From: Planctomycetia bacterium
GTDB lineage: Bacteria; Planctomycetota; UBA1135; UBA2386
Reading direction: 5' to 3'
Assembly (NCBI GenBank): GCA_005776475.1
Contig: SXPB01000023.1
Span: forward strand, 1 to 58,410
Length of the DNA: 58,410 nucleotides
Shown piece by piece: positions 1-8,542 of this stretch. The notes below the pieces were generated by a model. The model saw only the letters and a list, made by a program, of their open reading frames with translations, had not been told where the DNA came from and searched no databases. Position 1 is the first letter of the stretch; each line of letters starts with the position of its first letter. The position numbers and the translations under genes are program-made.

Positions 1-591
1 GAGTTCGAGCGCGTCGGCGGCAATCGCACGATGCGCGTCGACGTGCGCGTCGTCGCCGCGACCAACCGCGACCTCGAACAAGAAGTCGCCCGTGGCCGCT
101 TCCGCGCCGATCTGCTGTGGCGGCTCAACGTGGTGCCGATCGCGTTGCCGTCGCTGCGCGAACGCCCGGACGACATCCTGCCGCTGGCCCGCCACTTCCT
201 GCGCGCCGGGCTCGTGTTCGACGCTGCGGCGGAACTGACGCTGCGAGCGGCCAACTGGCCCGGCAACGTGCGCGAATTGCAGAACGTCGTGCAGCGGATC
301 GGCCTGCTCTGCGACGGCGAAATCGTGACCGGCGACATGGTGCAACGGTGGATCGGTGCGGACGGCGCCGCTCCCGTGGAGCGCACGGTGGTGCTGTTGC
401 CGGCGGCCGATCCGATTCGCGCTCTCGTCGGCAAGAAGCTCGCCGACGTCGAGTCCGACCTGGTCGCGGCAACGCTGGCGCACTGCGGCGGCAACCGCAC
501 GCGCACCGCCGACATGCTCGGCATCGGTGTGCGCACGTTGTTCAATCGGCTGCAGACGCCGCTCGCGGCCGACAGGAGCGATCGCGCGTGA
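1..591 (+). CDS. Sigma-54-dependent transcriptional activator, C-terminal part
   Basis: The reading frame is open from the first base, so the gene begins upstream of the window. The visible 196 residues hold the end of an AAA+ sigma-54 interaction domain (VVAATNRDL sensor segment, then [13 protein letters not shown] and LRERPDDI, both typical of the NtrC family). A Fis-type helix-turn-helix follows at the C terminus ([20 protein letters not shown]). Such proteins use ATP to open promoters bound by RNA polymerase with sigma-54. The GAFTGA loop and any receiver domain lie outside the window, so the signal sensed is unknown. The stop codon overlaps the GTG start of the next gene, suggesting translational coupling. 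Confidence 0.93.
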   Translation, partial: EFERVGGNRTMRVDVRVVAATNRDLEQEVARGRFRADLLWRLNVVPIALPSLRERPDDILPLARHFLRAGLVFDAAAELTLRAANWPGNVRELQNVVQRIGLLCDGEIVTGDMVQRWIGADGAAPVERTVVLLPAADPIRALVGKKLADVESDLVAATLAHCGGNRTRTADMLGIGVRTLFNRLQTPLAADRSDRA

Positions 592-1550
592 GCGGCAACT
601 CCTCCGGCGCGCGCCGCGCGCCGACCCCGCGTGGACCGTTGTCGGGCAAGCGCTCCTGGTGGCGCCGCATGCTGGCGATGGCCTTGGCGTCCGTGAATCG
701 TGGCCTCGACCGGTTGCCGATCGGGCACTGGATCCATCGCCGCATCCACCGGCGTCTCGAACTGCCGGAGCTCACGCTGTGGCTGCGCAAGGGTGTGCGC
801 GGCCTCGACGGCCTGCGCATCGCGTTCGTGTCCGATGTGCACGCGGGCAGCTTCCTCGGGGAAGACGACCTGGTGGCCGTGTTCGAACGCATCCAGGCGG
901 CGTCGCCCGACCTCGTGTTGTTCGGTGGCGACCTGATCAACACGCGCGATCGCGAGATCCTGCTGTTCAGGAAGGCGCTGCGGGTGCTGCGGCCGCGCTA
1001 CGGCATGTTCGCGGTGCCAGGCAACCACGACCACTTCTTCGGCCCGGACATCAGTCTGTGGCAGGCGTTCCTGCAGGAGAACGGCGTCGAGGTGCTGATG
1101 AATCGCGGCTGCCGGATCGAACACGGCGGCGGCTCGCTGTGGCTGTGCGGCGTCGACGACCTCACCGAAGGCGAACCCGACCTGGCGCAGGCGCTGCGCG
1201 GGCGGCGAGTCGGCGAAACGGCGTTGCTGCTGGCGCACCATCCGGACTTCTTCTTCGAAGCGGCGGCGGTCGACGTCGATCTGACCTTGTCGGGGCACAC
1301 GCACGGCGGGCAGGTCCGCATCGGCGGCTGGGCCCCGATCCATCACAGCCGCTTCGGCTACGAGCGCGGCTGGTTCGTCGAGAACGACTGTCGGCTCTAC
1401 GTCGGTCGCGGCGTCGGCATGACGGTGTTGCCGCTGCGCATCGATGCGCCGCCGGAGATCCCGATCGTCACGCTGCGCTGCCGCGCCCCCAATGTGGCGG
1501 CGCCGGTCGCGAGCGAGCAGCAGCGGGAACGCGAACCGGCCCCCGTTTGA
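588..1550 (+). CDS. Calcineurin-like metallophosphoesterase
   Basis: A 320-residue protein of the YkuE/LpxG-like metallophosphoesterase group. All metal-ligand blocks are visible: SDVHAG (residues 82-87), GGDLIN (about 113-118), GNHDHF (145-150), AHHPDFF and SGHTHGGQVR. The GTG at 588 overlaps the preceding stop codon as GTGA and is taken as the start; an ATG at 669 (residue 28) is the alternative. The N terminus is basic and amphipathic rather than a clear transmembrane helix. Family members hydrolyse phosphoesters, including lipid pyrophosphates such as UDP-diacylglucosamine, at the membrane. The substrate here cannot be read from sequence. Confidence 0.9.
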   Translation: MSGNSSGARRAPTPRGPLSGKRSWWRRMLAMALASVNRGLDRLPIGHWIHRRIHRRLELPELTLWLRKGVRGLDGLRIAFVSDVHAGSFLGEDDLVAVFERIQAASPDLVLFGGDLINTRDREILLFRKALRVLRPRYGMFAVPGNHDHFFGPDISLWQAFLQENGVEVLMNRGCRIEHGGGSLWLCGVDDLTEGEPDLAQALRGRRVGETALLLAHHPDFFFEAAAVDVDLTLSGHTHGGQVRIGGWAPIHHSRFGYERGWFVENDCRLYVGRGVGMTVLPLRIDAPPEIPIVTLRCRAPNVAAPVASEQQREREPAPV

Positions 1551-1592
1551 ACGGGAACGTCGCGCGGTCGTCGTTATGCTCCGCGCCGTCCA

Positions 1593-2384
1593 ATGCAGAC
1601 CCGCGTCCACACCCTGCGCGCCAGGCGCGACCTCGGCGGTGGTTCGTTCGCCATCGAGGTGAACGGCCCGATCCCCGCCACGCTGCCCGGCCAGTTCTAC
1701 ATGCTGCGCACCGAGCGTCGCTGGCCGGTGCAGTTGCCGCGCCCGTTCTCGCTCTACGACCGCGCTGCTGACGGTTCGTGGGGCAGCTTCCTGATCAAAC
1801 CGGTGGGTGAGGGAACGCGCGCGCTGTGCGACCTGAGCCCGGGCGAAGGCGTCGTGCTGAACGGACCGTTCGGCCAGCCGTTCCCGCGCGACATCAAGGA
1901 TCCGGTGTGCATCGCCGGCGGCGTCGGCCTTGCTCCGTTCTTGCTGCTGGCCCGCGAAGCGAAGGCGCAAGGTCGCGATCTGCGCCTCCTGTTCGGTGGG
2001 CGCACGCGTGCGATGCTGTCGGGCATCGACGACTTGCAGAACCTCGTGCGGCTGTTCGCTTCGACCGACGATGGCAGCCACGGCTTCCATGGCCTCGTCA
2101 CGACACTGCTCGATGATCTGCTGGCGCGCGGCGTGGTGAAGACCGGCGAAGTGGTCTTCTGCTGCGGGCCCGATCGCATGATGGAAGCGGTCGCTGCCCT
2201 GTGCGAACGGCGTGGCCTGCGCTGCTTCCTCAGCCTGGAGACCTACATGGCCTGCGGCTACGGCGTCTGCAACGGCTGCACGGTGAAGGTGCAGGGGCCG
2301 CGCTTCAAAGGGTGGCCGTACTCGAAGACCTGCGTCGAAGGCCCGGTCTACGAAGCGTGCGAGCTGGTGCACGAGCACCACTGA
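1593..2384 (+). CDS. PyrK-like dihydroorotate dehydrogenase electron transfer subunit
   Basis: A 263-residue ferredoxin-reductase-fold protein. The FAD-binding motif RPFSLYD is at about residues 50-56, the nucleotide-binding GGVGLAPF at about 109-116, and a C-terminal 2Fe-2S cluster is formed by Cys221, Cys226, Cys229 and Cys247 (CGYGVCNGC, then C). This arrangement is that of PyrK, which passes electrons from the PyrD flavin to NAD in pyrimidine synthesis. No pyrD lies nearby, so a related electron-transfer role is possible. It is convergent with the next gene, with nine bases between stop codons. Confidence 0.87.
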   Translation: MQTRVHTLRARRDLGGGSFAIEVNGPIPATLPGQFYMLRTERRWPVQLPRPFSLYDRAADGSWGSFLIKPVGEGTRALCDLSPGEGVVLNGPFGQPFPRDIKDPVCIAGGVGLAPFLLLAREAKAQGRDLRLLFGGRTRAMLSGIDDLQNLVRLFASTDDGSHGFHGLVTTLLDDLLARGVVKTGEVVFCCGPDRMMEAVAALCERRGLRCFLSLETYMACGYGVCNGCTVKVQGPRFKGWPYSKTCVEGPVYEACELVHEHH

Positions 2385-2393
2385 TTTGCGCGG

Positions 2394-4124
2394 TCACTGT
2401 TCGATGCGAAGGTCGACCTTGAGGCGGGCGCCGTTGTGGATGTTCTGCGGCGTGGGAAGGGGTTGCTTGCGCGGATCGAGGGTGCCGTCGTGGGGCAGGA
2501 AGGCCCAGTCGCCCTCGGCGAGTTGCGTGATTCGGTAGCGGCCTCGCCGGTCCGTCAGAGTCGGCTTGTTGTTGAAGCTGGCGACCCGAAGGCCCAGCCC
2601 ACGCACTCGCTTCTGCTGGCGGTCGGTCTGCACGAGCACCTGGATACCCGGTGCCGGTTGCCCGTTGGCGTCGGTGACGACGCCGAAGACTTCGCCCGCG
2701 GCGGCGAACGTGAGTGGATCGACGCGTGCCACCTTGCCGGCGACGATCTGCACCTCGATTCGCCCAGCCCACGTCGAGTTGCTCACGAGCAACACGTGTC
2801 TGCCTTCAGGCAGGCCGGCGATAGCGAGCCGGCCACCGGCATCGGTCGCGGTCTCTACGGCACCGATCTGCACGCGCGCCGCGGCGAACGGCGTGCCGTT
2901 CGGCAAATGCAGCGTGTCGCGAATCTCACCGGCCGGCGCCGCCGCAAGCTGCAGGGTCTCTTCGGGCGTGACGCGCATGCGTTGCCAAGGAACCCCATCC
3001 GCCGTGACCTCCATGTCGCGACCCGCCAGCACTCGCTGCGGCGAACGCACGGCGACGTGGCACAGCACGCCGGGGCGCGCCGGCACTTCGAGGACAAACG
3101 TGCCATCGGCGCCGCTCGTCGTCGGCGCGCCGATCCGGTCGCTTTCCTTTGCGACGACTTCGACGCCCGCCAGCGGTGCGCCAAGTTCGTCGAGCAGCAC
3201 ACCGCGAATGCGAGTGACTGGCGCGATCGCCTCCGGTGCGAGAAGCGTCAGCGCGAACGTCTGGTCGCTGGCGTCACCGGCTTTGCACGGAATCGCCAAC
3301 GGCATGCAGGCGAAGTCAACGACGCGCAGGCGAACTTCGTGCGACACCGGCAACGGCCACAACGTCGCGAGCCCCGACGCATCGCACGCCACTCGAACGG
3401 CGGGAGTAGGCCAGCGGTGCGGCTGTTGGCCGTACACCGGGCCGATGACGCTCTCCACCGTCACCTTCGCCGTGCCCGTGGGATCCTGCACGCGCACCTG
3501 GCGAGGTTTGATCACCGCCGAAGCGAACGTCATGTCCACGGAGCCGGCGCGGTTCCGCTCGATGCGTTGCTCGATCAGTGCCCGTTCCGGCACGAAGGCG
3601 CGCACGAGCAACGGCCGCAACGGCGCACCCGGCAGCGTCCAGGCTCCCTTCGCGTCGGTTGTCGTTTCTGCGAACCAGTCGAACGGTGGTTCGAGCCGTT
3701 CGGCGGCGCAGACCAGTACGGCGGCGTGCGCGGCCGGCGTGCCATCGGCCATCAGCAGCGTCCCGTGCAGCGGGTCGGCGTCTTCGAGCATCAGCGTTGC
3801 GGCGCGCACGAGTCCCTGCGCCTCGATCGGCAACCAGCCCGTGGCCATGCGTTCCGCGCTGGCGTGCACCGTTGCCGCAGTTGGTGGCAGTTGGGGCACC
3901 TGGAAGTAGCCGTCGCCGTCGGCGATCGTGCGGCCGAGCTTCGTGCCGGCGCGATCGGTGACCCAGACTTCGGCCGCCGGCACGCTTTCCTGCAGCACCG
4001 TGACGATGCGGCCGACCAGGCGCACGTTGCCCTTGGGTGGCAGCTTCGCTTGCGCCGCGAGGGGGACCGCGAACAGCGACGCAACAACGGCGAACGACGA
4101 ACGGAGGCAGGCGGGCAGTGGCAT
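2394..4124 (-). CDS. Secreted protein with carboxypeptidase-regulatory-like domains
   Basis: About 576 residues, starting with a signal peptide that ends near LAAQA. The start at 4124 was chosen because GGAGA lies six bases ahead of it; an in-frame ATG at 4136 would add four residues. The body carries repeated beta-sandwich segments of the CarboxypepD_reg type, for example VRLVGRIVTVLQESVPAAEV near the N terminus, GVLLDELGAPLAGVEVVAKE in the middle and GVVTDANGQPAPGIQVLVQ near the C terminus. Such domains are structural or binding modules. No catalytic domain is visible. The extension of the sigma-factor fusion at 6071-8479 contains similar domains. Confidence 0.8.
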   Translation of the reverse strand: MPLPACLRSSFAVVASLFAVPLAAQAKLPPKGNVRLVGRIVTVLQESVPAAEVWVTDRAGTKLGRTIADGDGYFQVPQLPPTAATVHASAERMATGWLPIEAQGLVRAATLMLEDADPLHGTLLMADGTPAAHAAVLVCAAERLEPPFDWFAETTTDAKGAWTLPGAPLRPLLVRAFVPERALIEQRIERNRAGSVDMTFASAVIKPRQVRVQDPTGTAKVTVESVIGPVYGQQPHRWPTPAVRVACDASGLATLWPLPVSHEVRLRVVDFACMPLAIPCKAGDASDQTFALTLLAPEAIAPVTRIRGVLLDELGAPLAGVEVVAKESDRIGAPTTSGADGTFVLEVPARPGVLCHVAVRSPQRVLAGRDMEVTADGVPWQRMRVTPEETLQLAAAPAGEIRDTLHLPNGTPFAAARVQIGAVETATDAGGRLAIAGLPEGRHVLLVSNSTWAGRIEVQIVAGKVARVDPLTFAAAGEVFGVVTDANGQPAPGIQVLVQTDRQQKRVRGLGLRVASFNNKPTLTDRRGRYRITQLAEGDWAFLPHDGTLDPRKQPLPTPQNIHNGARLKVDLRIEQ

Positions 4125-4179
4125 GCAGTTCTCCATGGGCGGCGGACGGACTAGCGGGAGCCGAACCTCCGCGATTCTG

Positions 4180-4812
4180 TCACTTCCGCGGCCGGGCGAA
4201 CAGGCAGCCGGCGAGCGTGCCGCCGACGATCGTCAGTGGCACCCAGAAGCCGAATTGCGCAATGCACGCGCTGAGCAGCGTCGTTCCGGGATCGCGCTCC
4301 ATGCCCATCGGCCCGAACTTCGTGTAGTGCGTGTCCCAGCCCTGGCTCTTCGCGAGCCACGTGATCGCGACCACGGTGGCGCGCGCCAGCACCGCGTAGA
4401 GCAGCAGCGTGAAGGCGAGCCGCGGCCACACGAAGAACATCGCGACGGCGCCCATCGCACTGACGGCGGCTAGCGACAGCACCGCGGTGCGCAGCGCCGC
4501 GAACGTCGCCTCGCTGGGTTCGGCCCCGACCAGCGGTCGCACCATCACGATGCCGGTGCCGACGATCGCCAGCATCGCGACCAACGGCCACACCCAGGCA
4601 CGTTGCCTGACCGGCAGCGAGCCGCTGCGTGCGAGACGGCGGCCGAACCAGGCGCCGAACACGAGCATCAGCCACGAAATGCCGAGCGGCAGGCCGCGCC
4701 CGCCGGATGCCGTCGTGACCCATTCCTGCACTTCGCTGGTCAGCCGGACGAGGCTGATGGCGAGCGTGATCACCGAAGGCCAGAGCAACAGTCGGAACAT
4801 TCCTGGATCCAT
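4180..4812 (-). CDS. Integral membrane protein of unknown function
   Basis: About 210 residues with five or six hydrophobic segments (for example near WPSVITLAISLV, WPLVAMLAIVGTGIVMV, FTLLLYAVLARATVVAI and VPLTIVGGTLAGCLF). No conserved catalytic or transport motif was recognised. The start at 4812 (MDPGMF) places the first membrane helix directly after a short N terminus; an ATG at 4830 is also in frame. It lies just downstream of nothing co-directional and is divergent from the lipoprotein gene at 4860. Confidence 0.72.
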   Translation of the reverse strand: MDPGMFRLLLWPSVITLAISLVRLTSEVQEWVTTASGGRGLPLGISWLMLVFGAWFGRRLARSGSLPVRQRAWVWPLVAMLAIVGTGIVMVRPLVGAEPSEATFAALRTAVLSLAAVSAMGAVAMFFVWPRLAFTLLLYAVLARATVVAITWLAKSQGWDTHYTKFGPMGMERDPGTTLLSACIAQFGFWVPLTIVGGTLAGCLFARPRK

Positions 4813-4859
4813 GGTAGGGGCGGGGCGCATGCTGGCGGCCGCGGAGTGCGGACACCACT

Positions 4860-5669
4860 ATGCCAATGCGCGCGTGCATCCGATTGTTTCCGTGGCTTCT
4901 CCTCAGCTTGTCGGCGTGTTCGTCGATCGAGTGGAGACCGCGGCCGACCGACGAGCTCTGGCAGGGTCGTTCGCTGTGGTGCGCCGAGCAGGTCACTGTC
5001 GCCGCCGTCGAGGAAGGCTCAGCCGAAGAAGCCGTTGCCGTCTGGGAGCGGGTGCGCACGGCGTTCGCGATAGTCGGCGAAGCGCCGCCGCCAGCGCCGC
5101 TGATCGTGTGTGTCGGCGTCCCCGAGCCTCCACTGCTCGGCGACGGAGAGAAGACCCTGGAGTGCCTCGCCAAGGCGCATCGCAAGATCCTCGCCGCGGA
5201 AGGGAGCGGAGGCGGTTCCGGCTTTCGCATGCAAGGCGACGCTTCGCCGGAGCTGGTCGCGGCGATGGCCAAGGCGGTTGCCTCCGCAATGCCTCTCGAC
5301 ACGCCGGAACTCGCACTGCCCGGATCGTGGCAACAGACGAGTGCGTGGGGGATGGTGATGCCGGACGAAGCGGCCATCGCCACCGTAACCGACTTGATGA
5401 TCGACGAGGGCATGCGCAAGGCGGACATCGGCTTCGCGAAACGACTGCTGATGGCGCCGTTCATGCCGTGGGTGCGCAGCATGATGCGCGACAAGCTGCA
5501 GGAGATGGTCTTGCGCCAGTTCGTCGACGCGAGTTGCTCGCCGCGCGTGCTGGGGCGAACGTGCGCGCCGACGGTCAAGATCGCCGTGCTCGAGGCCCTT
5601 GGCTTGCCGCCGACGATGCAGCCGCCGGAGCCGCCGCCGGATTTGCCGGTCGAAACGAAGCCCCGCTAG
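4860..5669 (+). CDS. Lipoprotein of unknown function
   Basis: A 269-residue protein with a lipoprotein signal peptide: hydrophobic stretch WLLLSLSAC with the lipobox cysteine at residue 20. The mature part is helical and alanine-rich, with no family recognised. It is divergent from the membrane protein gene at 4812 with a 47-base gap. Its TAG stop is embedded in a CTAG that is also the stop of the convergent DUF2237 gene. Confidence 0.7.
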   Translation: MPMRACIRLFPWLLLSLSACSSIEWRPRPTDELWQGRSLWCAEQVTVAAVEEGSAEEAVAVWERVRTAFAIVGEAPPPAPLIVCVGVPEPPLLGDGEKTLECLAKAHRKILAAEGSGGGSGFRMQGDASPELVAAMAKAVASAMPLDTPELALPGSWQQTSAWGMVMPDEAAIATVTDLMIDEGMRKADIGFAKRLLMAPFMPWVRSMMRDKLQEMVLRQFVDASCSPRVLGRTCAPTVKIAVLEALGLPPTMQPPEPPPDLPVETKPR

Positions 5670-6058
5670 CCGGGGATCGCGTAACGCTGCAGCATCGCGA
5701 GCGGCACGAACTCGAGCGTGCGCGCATGCGTCGACTCGAGCACGACGCGGGGAGCGTGGCCCGCTTCCATCGCTTCCTTCCAGCGCGGCGCGCACAGGCA
5801 CCAGCGATCGCCTTCCCGCAGGCCGGGAAAGCCGAATTCGAGATGCGGCGTCGACAGGTCGTTGCTGGCTTCCTTGCTGAAGTGCAGAAACTCGGCGGTC
5901 ATCTCGGCGCAGACGGTGTGGGCGCCGACATCGGCGCGCGAGGTGTTGCAGCAGCCGTCGCGGAAGAACCCGGTCATCGGTTCGGTGCTGCAGGGCACGA
6001 GTGGAGTGCCGAGCACGTTGTTCTGCGGCGGCGGGGCGGTCGGCTTTCGCGTCGTCAT
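5666..6058 (-). CDS. DUF2237 family protein
   Basis: A 130-residue cysteine-rich protein matching the DUF2237 pattern: NVLGTPLVPCSTEPMTGFF, then RDGCCNT, HTVCAEMTAEFL, FGFPGLREGDRWCLC and APRWKEA. The length is normal for the family. The biochemical function is unknown; the conserved cysteines suggest metal or redox chemistry. It follows the sigma-factor fusion gene by 12 bases on the same strand and may be co-transcribed with it. Confidence 0.9.
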   Translation of the reverse strand: MTTRKPTAPPPQNNVLGTPLVPCSTEPMTGFFRDGCCNTSRADVGAHTVCAEMTAEFLHFSKEASNDLSTPHLEFGFPGLREGDRWCLCAPRWKEAMEAGHAPRVVLESTHARTLEFVPLAMLQRYAIPG

Positions 6059-6070
6059 GGACGGCGGATG

Positions 6071-8479
6071 CTACCGCGTCGGATGCACTGTCGTTGTTTC
6101 GCCGGCGTGGGCGGCGAAGCGTTCGTGGCGGAGCTGGCCGTCGGCGTGGCGGAACGTGAACACGTAGTTGCCGGCCGGCATCTGCAGCGGGCGCGGGAAC
6201 GGGGCCTGCACGGTCTCCAAACGAAGGTCGAGGTCGGGGCGCAGCACGTTGATCTCGAACGCGCGTTGGTCTTCGGGCGGCAGCGCAACGTCGGCGAGAT
6301 CGATCTGCACGAGAGCGTGGCGCGGCAGTTCGATGCGGCCGAGGTCGCACGGCAGCTTGCCGTCGACCCAGACGGAATCGCGCGTCACCGTGCCGGAGAA
6401 CGCGGTGCGCAGTTGCAGCTCGTAGTGGCCGGGCGGGATCTTCGGGCAGTTCCAGACCGCCGACTTCTCCTTGCTGTTGCGCAGCACGCTGCCAAGGCCG
6501 CTCTCGACATCCCACAGGCGCGCTTCGCCGACGGGCGACGAGTGCGTGGCATCGACGATGGGCTCGAACGTGAGCGTGCTGCGATCGGCCGTGCACGTCA
6601 CCAGCACGTCCTGCGTATCGGGCAACACCGACGGCACGCTGCCGATCGGCAGCCGATGGTCGTTGTCCGGAGCGAACGCGATCAGCATGCCGGGGCCCGG
6701 CGGCAGGTTCGCGAAGGTGAACGCCCCGTCGTCGCCGCTGCGTTCGAGGTCGACCCAGGTGCCGTCGAGCGAACGCCACTGCACGTTGACCTTCGGCCGC
6801 GGTTTGCCGTCGGCGGTGACCACCCTGCCGCGCACGCATTGGCCCGTCTGCAGGTGCAGCGTGGTCTGGGTCGTGCCGCTGGTGACGACGGCCGGCATGG
6901 TCGCGAGACCGGCCGCGTTGCCGCCGGCGCGCACGGTGAACTTGCCGGCGACGACGTTGTCGAAGCGGAAGCGGCCCTGCTCATCGGTCTGCACGCGCAT
7001 CAGCGGTTGCGGGTCGCTGCCGAGCAGGACGACGTTCGCTTCCTTGACCGTTTTGCCGTCGACCCCGAAGACCGTGCCGGTGATCGCATGCTGCGGCGTG
7101 GCCTCGGCGAGAATCTCCACGGCGACTTCTCTCTCGCCCAAGAAGGCCCGCTCGGAGTTCTCGCCGAGCAGGCGAATGCTCCCCTTGCTGATCGTGATCT
7201 CGCTGAAGTGCGCATCGCTGGAGCTCTCATCCGCTTGCACGGTGTTGTGCCCGAACAGCGCGAACGGGTGCAGGCCGGGCCGCATGGCTGGGCTACCCGA
7301 TTTGCGGAAGAAGTTGCCCACCAGCGGAACCTCGGTCAGCAGGTAGGACCCGCCTCCGCTGGTGGAGATGGTCAGCGTGGCGTCGCCGCGGACGTAGCGG
7401 ATGCCGCCGGTGTTGCTGTGGCCCAGCACCGTGATCCGCGTCGGTTGCCCGTGCTGCAGTTGCACGCGGCGCAGTTGCCCGAACGGTTCCTGCAGTTCGA
7501 CGATTGCCGAGCGCTGCCGCGCCGGCCAGGTCATGACCGCATGGCCATCGGGGCCGGTGGCGACGAGCGCGCGATTCAGCGTGCAGCCGGTCGGTGCGAG
7601 TTCGAGCGTCTGGTTGGCGATCGGCAGACCATGGGCGTCGACGACGAACACGTCGATGCCGAGCGTGAACGGATGGTCGAGCCATGGATCGATCGACGGT
7701 GCGGCGGCGGCTTCGACGCGCGATCGATTGCCTGCGTCGTCCAACGCTGCGTCCGCCACCGACGCCGCGTTGTCGACGTCCACACCGACAGGTGTGGTGG
7801 TTGGCATCGTCGGGGCGGGATCACCGCCGAGGCCACGCACGTACAGGCTGACGGCGACCACGGCCGCCGCGGCGATAAGGGCTTTCGAAGAGGTGCTCAC
7901 GAGGATGGTGACGACGGGTAGCGGAACGAGGGGGGCTGCCAGCGGCAGGCCGAAGTGGAGGGCGAGCGCGAGGCGCCAGCGGGCGCGGCCGCGGCACGAG
8001 GTGTCCAGGCGAGCCCGCAGCATCGCGAGGCCGCGCGCCAGGCGACTCTTCACGGTGACGATGTTGGCGCCGGTGCGTCGCGCGATCGCCCGCGGCGGCA
8101 GGTCTTCGAAGTAGCGGAGGAAGACCGCGGTCTGGTACGGCTCGTCGAGCGCCAGCACCGCCTGCGTGACTCCCTGCAGCAGTTCGCGGCGCGCGAGCAC
8201 TTCGTCGGTCGCGGGCACTTCGGGCCGCGCCGGCAACGACGCGATGCGGGCTTCGTGTCGTCGCTCGCGGCGCAACCACTGGCGTGCGAAGTTCGTCAGC
8301 GTGCGGTGCAGCCAGCCGCCGATCGGCCCATCGCGCAGTCCTTCGCGATGCACGAACGCCTGCTGCAACGTCGCCTGCGTCACGTCGTCGGCGGCGTGCG
8401 GATCGCGCAGCAGGTCGCGCGCGAGCCCGCGCAAGGCGGTGGCGTGGCGCTGCAGCTCGTGCGTGAGGTCGTGGTCCAT
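6071..8479 (-). CDS. ECF sigma factor fused to membrane segment and carboxypeptidase-regulatory-like domains
   Basis: An 802-residue fusion. Residues 1-75 form sigma region 2 (ARDLLRDPHAADDVTQATL, then WLHRTLTNFARQWLRR). Residues 95-158 form region 4 (LDEPYQTAVFLRYFEDLPP, then ARRTGANIVTVKSRLARG). Residues about 169-194 and 199-214 are hydrophobic and probably cross the membrane. The remaining 580 residues resemble CarboxypepD_reg/CNA-B beta-sandwiches (for example GTVFGVDGKTVKEANVVLLG and GRVVTADGKPRPKVNV). ECF sigma factors with membrane-spanning C-terminal extensions are known in planctomycetes. A plausible role is gene control by an external signal without a separate anti-sigma factor. 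Whether one or two helices cross the membrane, and therefore which side the tail lies on, is uncertain. Confidence 0.88.
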   Translation of the reverse strand: MDHDLTHELQRHATALRGLARDLLRDPHAADDVTQATLQQAFVHREGLRDGPIGGWLHRTLTNFARQWLRRERRHEARIASLPARPEVPATDEVLARRELLQGVTQAVLALDEPYQTAVFLRYFEDLPPRAIARRTGANIVTVKSRLARGLAMLRARLDTSCRGRARWRLALALHFGLPLAAPLVPLPVVTILVSTSSKALIAAAAVVAVSLYVRGLGGDPAPTMPTTTPVGVDVDNAASVADAALDDAGNRSRVEAAAAPSIDPWLDHPFTLGIDVFVVDAHGLPIANQTLELAPTGCTLNRALVATGPDGHAVMTWPARQRSAIVELQEPFGQLRRVQLQHGQPTRITVLGHSNTGGIRYVRGDATLTISTSGGGSYLLTEVPLVGNFFRKSGSPAMRPGLHPFALFGHNTVQADESSSDAHFSEITISKGSIRLLGENSERAFLGEREVAVEILAEATPQHAITGTVFGVDGKTVKEANVVLLGSDPQPLMRVQTDEQGRFRFDNVVAGKFTVRAGGNAAGLATMPAVVTSGTTQTTLHLQTGQCVRGRVVTADGKPRPKVNVQWRSLDGTWVDLERSGDDGAFTFANLPPGPGMLIAFAPDNDHRLPIGSVPSVLPDTQDVLVTCTADRSTLTFEPIVDATHSSPVGEARLWDVESGLGSVLRNSKEKSAVWNCPKIPPGHYELQLRTAFSGTVTRDSVWVDGKLPCDLGRIELPRHALVQIDLADVALPPEDQRAFEINVLRPDLDLRLETVQAPFPRPLQMPAGNYVFTFRHADGQLRHERFAAHAGETTTVHPTR

Positions 8480-8542
8480 CGCGGCGTTCGACTGTATCCA
8501 TGCCGCCGAACGCGGATCGGTGGCAGGAACGTCGCGATTCCT

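Noticed and set aside
4409-7921. Very long plus-strand frame (over 1100 codons)
   Set aside because: It is the antisense shadow of the lipoprotein-to-sigma region; the composition is dominated by Arg, Ala, Val and His, and no domain is visible.
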